Below the pieces are notes generated by a model. The model was not told the DNA's origin. It saw only the letters and a list, made by a program, of their open reading frames with translations, and searched no databases. This document shows, one piece after another, positions 54,163-64,000 of a DNA stretch of 64,000 nucleotides. Source of the DNA: UBA4742 sp963773335 (GTDB lineage: Bacteria > Actinomycetota > Acidimicrobiia > Acidimicrobiales > Acidimicrobilacustridaceae); contig CAVZAT010000004.1 of the NCBI GenBank assembly GCA_963773335.1, positions 1,178,001 through 1,242,000 on the forward strand, written 5' to 3'. Made by a program: the position numbers and the translations under genes. Positions within the stretch are counted from its first letter, which is position 1, and every line of letters begins with the position of its first letter.

Positions 54163-55011
54163 GCCGGCACTCCCACCGCGGCGAGGCCGTCGAGCCGATC
54201 GGCCAACTGGCGGATGAGCTCGGACACCTCACGGGGCCGCTCCTGGAGCAGCTGGTGGCCCGCACCGGGGATCACGTGCAGCTCGGCGTCACGCAGGTGC
54301 GCGGCGAGGCGCCGGGCCATGCGCGGCGGCGTGAGCCGATCGAGCGAGCCGACCAGCACCAGCGCCGGGCCGTCGAAGGCCTCCAGGCCGGCCTCGCCGT
54401 CGTAGTCGAGCAGGTCGGCCCACAACGGGATGTAGTGATCGAGCGGCACCTCACTGCCCATCCGTCGGGCCTGTTCGACGGCTGCGGCGGACGGACGCGA
54501 CCCGAACGCCGCCCGGGTGGCGATCAGCGACCGGTTGTTGTCCCCCACCAGGCGGGGCATCCGCCCGCCGGCGGCAACCCGGGAGCCGGCTCGGCGGCGC
54601 ACCACGCGCACCACCGGCAGCGATGAGCGGGGTACGAGACGCGAGACGGCCGTGTTCATGAACACCAGGCCTGCCACCCGGTCCGCCACCACCTCGGGAT
54701 AGCGCGTACAGGTCTCGCCGATGATCATCCCGCCCATCGAATGCCCGGCCACGATGGCGTCGCGCAGGTCGAAGTGCTCGAGGAGGGTGACCACGATCAC
54801 GGGCGGCGGCCACCCGGCCCACGCCGTCGTCGCCCACGACCGAGCGGCCGTGGCCCCGGACGTCGACGGCCAGCACCCGGAACCGATCGCTCAACAGGTG
54901 CAGCAGCGGGGCCCACACCTCGGCCTGCAGGGTCACGCCGTGCAGCAGGACCAGCGGACGACCCTGCCCGCGCTCGATCACGTGGATGGTGCCCCGGTCG
55001 TGGGTGGCCAC
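54159..55011 (-). CDS. alpha/beta hydrolase, frameshifted
   Basis: About 283 residues. RPLVLLHGVTLQAEVW with the oxyanion region, VLAVDVRGHGRS, nucleophile elbow VAGHSMGGMIIGE, the acid in LVGSLDRLTPP and the catalytic His in VIPGAGHQLLQE. The two parts meet at about 54801-54825 where one extra base interrupts. The start GTG at 55009-55011 is the first in frame; the small gene at 55023-55175 may really be its N-terminal membrane anchor. Coupled to the aldo/keto reductase gene. Substrate unknown. Confidence 0.85.
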
Positions 55012-55022
55012 ATCATGATGGA

Positions 55023-55175
55023 TCAGTCGGGAGGCAGGTCGTAGAGGGGGTCGAGGTCGTCATCGTGCACGGCTCGGATGCGCGACGCCACCGCCCGGTT
55101 GGCCAGCTGGCCGGCCAACACCGCGCCGCCCGCCATCGCCCCCACGGCCAACAGCTGCTTGGTGCGAGTCCGCAT
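55023..55175 (-). CDS. 50-residue membrane-anchor-like protein, perhaps N-terminus of the hydrolase
   Basis: A 50-residue frame: a short basic start (MRTRTKQLL), one hydrophobic helix, then AVHDDDLDPLYDLPPD. It ends 11 bases upstream of the hydrolase start. Actinobacterial alpha/beta hydrolases often have such an anchor and a DPxxDLP linker before the catalytic domain. A missing base at about 55026-55036 would join the two frames through SRLIHHDVATHDRG. Either a tiny separate gene or a frameshifted N-terminus. Confidence 0.5.
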   Translation of the reverse strand: MRTRTKQLLAVGAMAGGAVLAGQLANRAVASRIRAVHDDDLDPLYDLPPD

Positions 55176-55277
55176 GCGCCCGATCCTACCGATGCCCTGA
55201 GATGATCACCGTGGGACCGGCGGTCGCACGACTAGGGTCGGCAGCCACCCGGGCCAGACGCGACTGGAGCGTGATCG

Positions 55278-55997
55278 GTGAGCGACGTATCGCAGGGCCC
55301 GGGCTGGTGGCAGGCCTCCGATGGCAAGTGGTACCCGCCCGAGTCGGTGCCGTGGGCGGCGCCCACGACGCCGCCCGAGCCGGCCCCGTTCGGTCAGCCC
55401 CCGACCGCCGCGGCCGCCCCGCCGCCGGGAAGTGAACCCACCCCGACCTCACCCGGTGAGACGACGCCCCCGTTCGGGCAGATCGCGCCGTTCAACCAGC
55501 CTCCGCCCTATGGCCAGGCGCCCGTCCCGCCTCCACCCAACCAGCCTCCGCCCTATGGCCAGGCACCCCCGTACGCCCAGCCTGCGTACGGAGCAGTCCC
55601 CTACGGACAACCAGGCTACGGGCAGGCTCCCTACGGGCAGGCGCCGTACGGCTACGGGCCCAACGGTGCCTATCCGGCGGCCGCCGAGACCAACACCATG
55701 GCCGTCGTCTCGCTGGTGCTGGGCATCCTGGGCTTCATCTGTTTCCTCGGGGCCATCTTCGGCGGTGTGGCCATCGTCCTGGGCGTCAGCGCCCGCCGCA
55801 AGATCCGCGAATCGGCCGGCGCCGAGAAGGGCGACGGCTTGGCCCTGGCCGGCATCATCCTGGGCGCCGTGTTCCTGGTGCTCCAGATCGGGCTCTTCGC
55901 CCTGGCGATCGTCGGCGGCTCCAACAACGGCAATGCGACCAACAACGGCCTGGTGCGACCCCCGGCGGCGGTCGTGGTGGCCGGCGCGCCGCGCTGA
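55278..55997 (+). CDS. WYPP-motif, Pro/Tyr/Gly-rich DUF4190-like membrane protein
   Basis: 239 residues. N-terminal GPGWWQASDGKWYPPES is the WYPP motif typical of actinobacterial membrane proteins. A 90-residue Pro/Gln/Tyr/Gly-rich cytosolic segment has repeated PPYGQAP-type units. Two membrane helices follow (AVVSLVLGILGFICFLGA and ALAGIILGAVFLVLQIGLF) in DUF4190 arrangement. GTG start at 55278. The DUF4190 family has no defined activity. Precedes glyA by 83 bases. Confidence 0.85.
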   Translation: MSDVSQGPGWWQASDGKWYPPESVPWAAPTTPPEPAPFGQPPTAAAAPPPGSEPTPTSPGETTPPFGQIAPFNQPPPYGQAPVPPPPNQPPPYGQAPPYAQPAYGAVPYGQPGYGQAPYGQAPYGYGPNGAYPAAAETNTMAVVSLVLGILGFICFLGAIFGGVAIVLGVSARRKIRESAGAEKGDGLALAGIILGAVFLVLQIGLFALAIVGGSNNGNATNNGLVRPPAAVVVAGAPR

Positions 55998-56080
55998 GGG
56001 AACCTCGCGCCGGGGCCGATCCAGGACCTCGGGGGGAGCCAGTAGGCTGGCGGGACCGAGTCCCGACCAGGAGGCGAGCC

Positions 56081-57367
<1,287 letters not shown>

Positions 57368-57381
57368 TCGTCCCACCACCG

Positions 57382-58073
57382 ATGGCACAGTTCGACGGGT
57401 ACGTCGACGACTACCGCGACGAGGTGCAGTCCTCGATCTCGCTCTCGGGCCAGGCGGTGGCGTTCTTCCACCCGCGCAAAGCCGACGTCCTGGTCGAGCT
57501 CACCGAGCGGCTGCTGGGCGCTCCCGACCGCCAACGGGTGCCGCATGTGGGTTGCGGGGTGGGGTCGATCGATCGGTTCCGGGCCGGGCGCTTCGGTCAC
57601 CTGTGCGGGGTCGACACCGCACCCGACGCCCTGCGCCGCGGCCACGGTGAGAACCCTCAGACCGCCTACGCGGCTGTCGACGGCAGATGCCTGCCCTTCC
57701 CCGACGCCACCTTCGACATCGTCTTCGCCGTGCGCGTCCTGCACCACTCGGTGCCCAACCGCCGGGTCGACTTCGCCTTGGAGCTGGCCCGGGTGGTGCG
57801 CCCCGGCGGGCTGGTGATGGTGTTCGAGCACAACGCTGTGAATCCGCTCACCCGCCTGGCCGTGAGCCGCTGCGAGTTCGACGAGGGCGTGATGCTGCTC
57901 ACCCGGGGCGCCTCGACCCGGGTGCTGATCGGCGCCGGTCTGGCCCCGATCGAGGCCCGCGATGTCACCTTCACGCCCTTCGACCACCCGGTGGCCCGCC
58001 GGTTGGACCGGGCCATCGGTCGCGTCCGCTGGGTGCTCAGCACTACGTGGTGGCCCGACGCTCCACCGATTGA
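57382..58073 (+). CDS. class I SAM-dependent methyltransferase, frameshifted near the end
   Basis: About 231 residues. SAM-binding loop VGCGVGS, motif II DATFDIVFAVRVLHH and LARVVRPGGLVMVFEHN define the type-11 methyltransferase fold. Without a shift the frame runs into the opposing gene; one missing base at about 58018-58026 gives a natural PLGAQHYVVARRSTD end. ATG at 57382, 14 bases after glyA, so cotranscription with glyA is likely. Substrate unknown. Confidence 0.8.
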
Positions 58074-58112
58074 CCGCGCTCAGGTCGTCGGTCCATCTGG
58101 CGGCGCGGCCGC

Positions 58113-60221
58113 TCAGGTCGCGGGACAGGTGGCGGGATCGAGTCGGCCGTGCAACTGGAACAGACCCGGCGTGCCCAACACCGGGGAGGCCGCACGGTCA
58201 CTGGCGGTCCACGCCTGGTCGGAGCCCTGCGGCCCGTCAGCCAGGTAGAGGTACTGGTAGCGCCCGGCGTTCACGATGCGCCGCCACGACCGGCAGTCGC
58301 GGATCGGGCGGTAGCTGCCGTCGCTCATCTCCGCCCCCAGGAACTGGACGTGGTTGGTCAGATCCCGACCGGTGAACGGGAACTGCATGATGGCGGCGGC
58401 GCCGTAGATCCCGATCCGTTGGTCGTGCAGGTCACGGGCCCACGTGTAGGTCAGGAAGGGATTGCGGTCCGTGGCGTAGCGGTTGCGCTGGTATGCGGGC
58501 GTGAGCACGAGCATGACCGCTACCACGGCGACGGCCGCGCCGACGGCGACCGCCCACAAGTGACGACGGAGACCGCCGAGGCGATCCTTCGCCAGCACCA
58601 GCGCCACCCCCACCACGGCCACCACCACGCCAATGGCCAGCCCGATCACGGCATCAGCACCTTGGATGGCGGGCACGAACGCCATGGACAGGACATGGAT
58701 CGGCCAGACCGTCGGGTTCAGCTGCAAGCTGGCCAGCACCACCAGGTAGATCCCGAAGAGGGGGACGCGACAGGCCGACCAACGGATGGCGACCGCGGGG
58801 AGGGCCACCAGCCCGAGCACCAGGGCGGGGGCCAGGTACCGGACGTTGACACTGAAGTAGATGGGGGCCCGCGGGTATCCGAGGATCTGCGGGCTGAACA
58901 CGTACCCGACCAGACTGACCAGGGCTACGAAGGCCAGCAGCCGATGGGCCCGGGTCGGTCCGACGACGAGCACGGCCACCATGCCCACCATCGCCAGCCC
59001 TCCGACGAGCCACCATCCCGAGCTCAACGAACTGTCGAGGCCAGGTACCAGGAAGCGCCGCCACATCGATCCGTCGAGCACGTAGTGCGACACCGAGCTG
59101 ACGAAGGCCTGCTCGTCACTGAGGTTGCGCAGCGTCAAGGGACCGACCTTGACGCCCAGCGAGGGCAGGGGGTTGCCCACGGCGATGAGGTTGCGCACGT
59201 ACCAGAAGCTGCCGGTCACCACCAGGCCGAGCGCCCACATCCCGGCACGTGCCCAGCGGCGGGCCCGGGGGCCGGCCACCACCACCCCGAGGGTCAGGGC
59301 ACCGACCGGAACGAGCATGGTGAACTTCGTTCCGAGCGCCCATCCGGCCGCCAGCGCCGCGACGCCATACGCAGCCAGGGTGGGCTCCTCGCTCCGGTGT
59401 GCCTCCACCAGGATGGCGAAACAGGCCAGGAGCATGGCGATGGACGCCACATCGGTGTACGCGCCCCCAGGCTGCGTGCCCACCAGGCCGGGGGTGGCGA
59501 ACACCACCGCCACGCCGGTCAGCGTCACGGGGGCGAGGCGGTAGCGGCGCCCGATGCACCAGCCGGCCACCAACGCCAGCACCAGCCACACTACGTCGAC
59601 GATCGGCGAGAGCAGGTCGCCACCGGTGGTCAGGATCCCCCACCCGTGCACCAGCTCTGCATTGGCCGGATAGAAGGCGGTGATGGCGTCCGAGTCGAAG
59701 TACTGGACGTGGCCGACCGAACCGGTCTGGATCCACCGGGTCGCCATCGGCAGGTGGTACCAGAGCGTGTCGATGGTCGACATGCCGAAGTGGTATGCAT
59801 CGACCACCCGGGGCGCCCAGTCAGCGATGAGCACGCCGACGACCAGCGCCGTGAGCACCGCTCCCCACCGTCCCATCTGGGAGCCGAGGACGGAATCGAC
59901 GTCCTTCGGGTGAGCATCTGAGAGAGCCGGGATCCATTCAGCTCGAGCAGAGCCAGGTCGAGACCGGCGGGCCCACCACCACTCGCCGGCGCTGGCAGCC
60001 ACGAGCCCGAGCTCGAGGGGGACTACCTGGTAGAGACCGACCACGCCCAGGAGCTCGGTCACCACGACGAAGGTGGACGCGGCCAGCACCACCTCGACCA
60101 GCCGGGCCGGGACCCCGCGCCAACCGAGCAGCCGACCGCGGAGCGCCCACGCACCACCGGCCAACGGCACCAGAGCCACGACCATCAGACCCGCGCCCAG
60201 CAGCACCCGCAGGACGGTCAC
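58113..60221 (-). CDS. polytopic membrane protein, GT-C glycosyltransferase-like
   Basis: 702 residues with about twelve hydrophobic segments. Motifs such as DAYHFGMSTIDTLWYHLP and YPANAELVHGWGIL in the large first loop recall the acidic loop region of GT-C glycosyltransferases, and NRYATDRNPFLTYTWARDL starts the C-terminal extracytoplasmic domain. GTG start at 60219-60221. Converges with the methyltransferase gene. Donor and acceptor cannot be assigned; the enzyme class is a moderate inference from topology. Confidence 0.7.
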   Translation of the reverse strand: MTVLRVLLGAGLMVVALVPLAGGAWALRGRLLGWRGVPARLVEVVLAASTFVVVTELLGVVGLYQVVPLELGLVAASAGEWWWARRSRPGSARAEWIPALSDAHPKDVDSVLGSQMGRWGAVLTALVVGVLIADWAPRVVDAYHFGMSTIDTLWYHLPMATRWIQTGSVGHVQYFDSDAITAFYPANAELVHGWGILTTGGDLLSPIVDVVWLVLALVAGWCIGRRYRLAPVTLTGVAVVFATPGLVGTQPGGAYTDVASIAMLLACFAILVEAHRSEEPTLAAYGVAALAAGWALGTKFTMLVPVGALTLGVVVAGPRARRWARAGMWALGLVVTGSFWYVRNLIAVGNPLPSLGVKVGPLTLRNLSDEQAFVSSVSHYVLDGSMWRRFLVPGLDSSLSSGWWLVGGLAMVGMVAVLVVGPTRAHRLLAFVALVSLVGYVFSPQILGYPRAPIYFSVNVRYLAPALVLGLVALPAVAIRWSACRVPLFGIYLVVLASLQLNPTVWPIHVLSMAFVPAIQGADAVIGLAIGVVVAVVGVALVLAKDRLGGLRRHLWAVAVGAAVAVVAVMLVLTPAYQRNRYATDRNPFLTYTWARDLHDQRIGIYGAAAIMQFPFTGRDLTNHVQFLGAEMSDGSYRPIRDCRSWRRIVNAGRYQYLYLADGPQGSDQAWTASDRAASPVLGTPGLFQLHGRLDPATCPAT

Positions 60222-60245
60222 CGTTCCGTTCCCACCTCGGCGGTC

Positions 60246-60685
60246 ATGAGCCCGTCGACGCCGCTGCGTTGGCGGCTCGTCCGGGGCGCGGGGTGGCCAG
60301 CTAGAACCACCTCCTGCCGCCGTTCAGCCGCGAGCAGCGATGGATGCGCGACGTCGATCAGCGACATCACGGTGGATCGCGACCAGTCCCGCGTCAGCCT
60401 CGTGTTCGGCGACGGGCACCGGTGCCAGCTCGGGTTCGAGGAGATGCGTGTCAACTGCCCGTGTGCCGCCTGCCGCGGGCTCGCGAGCAGGGCCAGGCGC
60501 CATGGCCACCTTCGGGTCCGCCCGCCCAGCTCACGGTGACCGATGCCCGGCTGGTCGGCGCCTGGGGGCTGGGGCTGACCTGGAGCGACGGGCACGCCAC
60601 GGGGATCTACCCCTGGGAGTCGCTACGCCGATGGTGCGATGACGGTGAGCCGACCTTTCGGGCCGACTCCGGTCGGGGGTCCTGA
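60246..60685 (+). CDS. DUF971 (gamma-butyrobetaine hydroxylase-like N-terminal) domain protein, frameshifted
   Basis: The domain is clear in two frames: DITVDRDQSRVSLVFGDGHRC, NCPCAACRG with the cysteine cluster, then LTVTDARLVGAWGLGLTWSDG and TGIYPWESLRRWC. A missing base at about 60478-60486 separates them. The N-terminal 40 residues from ATG 60246 look Arg/Ser-rich and unreliable; the true start is probably near 60340-60360. DUF971 has a zinc-binding fold linked to iron-sulfur proteins; activity unknown. Its promoter region is shared with the divergent membrane protein. Confidence 0.7.
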
Positions 60686-61512
60686 GCGCCAGGCGGCTTC
60701 GTCGTCCCGATCCGGCTCGGCTCGACGACGGGTGCGCCATGACGAAGGCGGTGCTGGGGGGACTGACCTCGATGGACACGCCAGCTGGCCGGGCGCGGCC
60801 ACCCGCCGGCGTGCGGTGAGGAAGGAATCTGGTCCTCGCGGGGCAGTCCGGCCCGCAGGGGCTCGCCCATCCGGCCCACCGCCGCACCCAGGCGAGATCG
60901 GCGGGCCGCTCCTCGTCGGTGCGAGGTTCCAGTGCGATCTCGATGGCCAGCCGGCTGGCCGGGGCGGAGGCTTCCCGCAGGGCGGCCACCAGCCTGGCCA
61001 ACACCTCGACGCCGAGGTAGGCGGCCACCCCCTCACAGGTAACAGGGTTGCCCGGTGGCCATCGTGACCCACGCCGGCCAGCGCCGCGCCCACGTCGTCC
61101 ACGGCGAAGTCGGCCGCCGCGAAGCCGATGTCGTCGACGATCGGTTCCAGCTCCGCCAGGTCCAGACCGGCCAGCCGGGCCCGCTTGTCGAGCTGGGTGG
61201 CCGGGTGGTCCAGCTCGAACCACCGTACGCCGGGCTTGGCGTAGCGCAAGCTCCGACCGTCATAGCCCGCGCCCACCGCCACCACCTGGGTGGTGCCACC
61301 GTCGAGGGCCGACACCACCACCTGGTCGAACCAGGTGGTGCGGGCCTGGAAGTAGGCGGCCATCGGGCTGGGACCGAGTTCGAGGTCCCCAGCCACCGAG
61401 ACTGGAGCCGGTCGTCGGCCTCCGGGAACCCGAACGCCGCCGTCACGCGGTTCAGGGCCAGTCGGTGATGGGCCACCCGGCGGGCGGTCATGGAGACGTG
61501 GTCGGCCTCCAT
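60623..61512 (-). pseudogene. SAM-dependent methyltransferase (LCMT-like), at least three frameshifts
   Basis: Fragments in three frames form a leucine-carboxyl-methyltransferase-type enzyme: MTARRVAHHRLALNR start, QVVAVGAGYDGRSLRYAKPG (SAM loop), WFELDHPATQLDKRARL, VTCEGVAAYLGVEVLARL and RMGEPLRAGL. Shifts lie near 61390, 61050 and 60875, with perhaps another near 60810. The stop at 60623 is a guess, and the end overlaps the DUF971 gene. Either a true pseudogene or a stretch of poor sequence; nearby genes show single shifts only, so local error is possible. Confidence 0.7.
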
Positions 61513-61590
61513 CAGGATCGTGGGCGGAGGGTGTCGGCGGCGTCCGTGGATCCGATGCTAGAGGCTCGCCCTCGGCAGGTCACCCGCGGG

Positions 61591-63809
61591 TCAGGCGACG
61601 GGTACGACCTCGGCCCGCCCCGCCGCCTCCGGCTCCGTCGCCTGAGGCGGGTCGATGTTGATGTGGGGCAAGATCCGGTCGAGCCAGTGCGGGCACCACC
61701 AGTTGAGCTTGCCCGCCAGCTCCATGGTGGCCGGCACCAGAACCATGCGCACCAGGGTGGCGTCGATGAACACGGCGGCGGCCATCCCCAACCCGATCAT
61801 CTTGACGGTGGGCGACGGGTTGGTCACGAAGGCCAGGAAGACCGAGATCATGATCAGGGCGGCGGCGGTGATGACCCGCGCCGTGGCTGCCAGCCCGTTC
61901 ACCACCGACGTGTGGCTGTCACCGGTGCGGTCGTAGTCCTCCCGGATCCGGCTGAGCAGGAACACCTCGTAGTCCATGGACAGCCCGAACAGGATGGCGA
62001 ACATCATCACCGGGACGAAGGCCACGATGGGCACCGTCTCCTGAAGCCCGATGAAGCCCTTGCCCCACCCCCACTGGAAGATGGCCACGATGACGCCGTA
62101 GGCGGCACCGATCGACAGGACGTTCATCACTGCGGCCTTGAACGACACGAACAAGGAGCGGAAGACCACCGTCAACAGGATGAAGGCGGCCAGGATCACC
62201 CCGCCGATGAACGGGAACAGCCGAGCTCGGATGAGGTCGGTGAGATCGATGGAGGTGGCTGTCGACCCGCCCACCAGCACCTGGTGGGCCGCGATGGTGC
62301 CCGACGCCGTGGTTCGTGGGATCACGTCGTCGCGCAGCGTGCGGACCAGGGTGGTGGTGGCGGGATCGGTGGGAGAGGTGGTGGGCGTGACCTGGGCGAT
62401 GGCCACGTTGCCGGCCGGCGCGACCACCGGCGGGCTGACCGCCTTCACCCCGGGCGTCCGCCCGACCGCGGCGGCCAGGCGATCGAGGTCGGTCTGTACG
62501 GCTGGATCGGTCTGGGGTGATCGGGGCAGGCTGACCACCAGCAGCAGGGGTCCGTTGGCGCCGGGCCCGAATCCCCGGTCGATGAGCTCGTAGGCCTGGT
62601 GCTGGGTGGTCGACGACGGTGCGCTGCTGTCGGACGGGAAGCCGAGGCGGATCCCGAACAGGGGCGAAGCCAGGACCAGGAGCACGGCCAGGCTGACCAG
62701 GCAGTACACGATCGGGCGGCGAGCCATCCGAGCGGCCCACCGGGCCGAGAGGGTCTCGCCCGACTGCGCCTCACGACGGGTGTGGGGCAGGGACCAGGCG
62801 AAGATGCGGGAGCCGAGCGCCCCCAGGATCGCCGGCAGCAGGGTCAGGGCGGCCACCACCGTGACCATCACGAACAAGGCGGCGCTGAAGCCCAGCGTGG
62901 TGACATAGGGGATCCGGACCAGCGCCAGGCCGCACAGGGCCAGGCACACGGTGATGGCAGCGAAGAGCACGGCCGACCCGGCGGTGGCCAGGGCCACGCC
63001 CGCGGCCCGCTCGGGCGTCATGCCGTTCGACAGGTTCTGCCGATGCCGGCTGACGATGAACAGCGAGTAGTCGATGCCCACCCCCAGGCCGATCATCGTC
63101 CCCAGGATGGGAGCGACGGTCCCGATGGTCAGGTGCACTTCCAGGATCTGCAGGATGAGGCTCGAACACGTCAGGGCGAACAGGGCCAGCGAGATGGGCA
63201 CGAGCATGGACACCGCGGAGCCCAGAGCCACCAGCAGGATGATCACGGCGATGGCCAGACCGATCTTGTCGGCGTTCTGGGAGATGGTGCTGGTGGGCGG
63301 GCTCAGCACGTCGATCACCGCGCCCCCCATGCGCACCTGGAGACCGGCGGCGGTGGCCGGGACCACCGCGGCCCGGAGCTGGTCGAGCGTGTCGTGGGGC
63401 AGGCGGTTGGTGTCGGTGCGGAACACGACGGTGGCGAAGCCGATCGAGTGGTCCGGCGCCAGCGAGCTGGCGAACAACGGGCTCGTGGGGTTGGTCACGG
63501 TGGCCACACCGTCGACTCGCTGCAGCTTGGCCACACTCTGGGCGATGGCGGCCGACGCGGCCGGGGTGGTCAGCGAGCCCGAGGGCGCGCGTGGAACACC
63601 ACCTGGGCGGTGGCGTCGTTGGCCGTGGGGAAATCGTGGCTCAGCACGTCCACGGCGCGCTGGGACTGCGTGCCCGGGATGGTGAACACGTCTTTGGTGT
63701 GACCCCCCGAACCGCCGGCCACCACGCCCAGGATGACCAGCGCGACCACCCAGGCCCCGATCACCCACCAGTGGTGGCGCGCCGCGGCAGAACCCAGACG
63801 TTGGAGCAT
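61591..63809 (-). CDS. MMPL family transporter, frameshifted near the N-terminus
   Basis: About 739 residues. Helix 1 (HHWWVIGAWVVALVILGVV) is followed by a periplasmic loop, then a helical bundle with GLGVGIDYSLFIVSRHRQ, and the second half with LFGLSMDYEVFLLSRIREDYDRTG, both Asp-Tyr motifs typical of the family. The N-terminal 75 residues lie in another frame; one missing base at about 63585-63595 restores HAAPSGSLTTP. ATG at 63807-63809. Divergent from a TetR gene, the usual arrangement for a regulated exporter. Likely lipid or drug substrate. Confidence 0.9.
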
Positions 63810-63919
63810 CCCTGCTCTATCGACTCGCGTCCGACGCGGTTCAAGGAAGCCCTCGACCAAGAGGTCCGACCGCCTATGCTGCGAGAAGCAGGAGAAGCGC
63901 GGGGGCCGAAGGGAGCCGG

Positions 63920-64000
63920 GTGAGTCGCAGCCGGGGACGTCCGACCACCAACCAGGCCGCCCCTCATGGTCCCGACGACGTGCGCGAAGCGCTGCTGCGG
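63920..64000 (+). CDS. TetR-type transcriptional regulator, N-terminal fragment cut by window end
   Basis: Only 27 residues are visible: an Arg-rich SRGRP start and DDVREALLR, the beginning of the TetR DNA-binding helix domain. GTG at 63920 follows GAAGGGAG. Divergent from the MMPL transporter with 110 bases between, so it is probably its repressor. No clean palindrome seen in that gap. Confidence 0.65.
   Translation, partial: MSRSRGRPTTNQAAPHGPDDVREALLR

Overview
The window is very GC-rich, densely coding bacterial DNA with G/C-ending codons, frequent GTG starts and many 4-bp ATGA gene overlaps. The gene content points to an actinobacterium: a coenzyme F420 branch (CofC/FbiD-type guanylyltransferase and a luciferase-like F420 oxidoreductase), a wax ester synthase/DGAT, a mycothiol-type maleylpyruvate isomerase-like protein, a PIG-L deacetylase, MMPL transporters, Rv1264-like cyclase architecture, and a WYPP-motif DUF4190 membrane protein. 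Acidimicrobiia is my best guess at class level; this is inference. No rRNA, tRNA, CRISPR array, prophage or insertion sequence was seen.

Layout. 1-2.6 kb: F420-type oxidoreductase and an orphan peptide-type solute-binding protein. 2.6-7.7 kb, minus strand: an electron-transfer operon with a copper protein, a small membrane protein, a GltD-like FAD/Fe-S oxidoreductase, a b6-type cytochrome b, a Rieske protein and a monohaem cytochrome c. 7.9-14.9 kb: small conserved proteins, an acyl-CoA dehydrogenase behind a TetR-type palindrome, two DinB/MDMPI-like proteins, RNase HII, a Ser/Gly-repeat protein and a GYD protein. 14.9-23.8 kb: GH38 alpha-mannosidase, class III cyclase with a long charged tail, a large unknown protein, GpsA, CofC and PIG-L. 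23.8-29.2 kb: an unusual AT-richer inverted repeat, an MMPL transporter, DUF429, WS/DGAT and HIT. 29.4-34 kb: PIN-PhoH, then a tight three-gene unit of DEDDy exonuclease, DNA methyltransferase and a PD-(D/E)XK-like protein, the best candidate here for a little-described nucleic-acid system. 34-45 kb: surface and exported proteins (orphan sugar-type binding protein, LPXTG-like protein, Tat-exported amidohydrolase), a MidA-like methyltransferase, a YdeP-like molybdopterin oxidoreductase and an enoyl-CoA hydratase-like protein. 45-52 kb: an RsbW-like kinase with a GAF-PAS-SpoIIE phosphatase, and a SNF2 helicase. 52-64 kb: aldo/keto reductase with alpha/beta hydrolase, DUF4190, GlyA, methyltransferases, a GT-C-like membrane protein, DUF971, a second MMPL transporter and the start of a divergent TetR gene.

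An important caveat: about sixteen genes are interrupted by apparent single-base frameshifts, often in short G/C runs and mostly one extra base. Otherwise intact housekeeping-type genes are affected, so most of these look like read or assembly errors and not real decay. Where both halves are recognisable I report one CDS across the shift and give its position; coordinates of such genes span two frames. One gene near 61 kb carries at least three shifts and is listed as a pseudogene or a badly sequenced gene.
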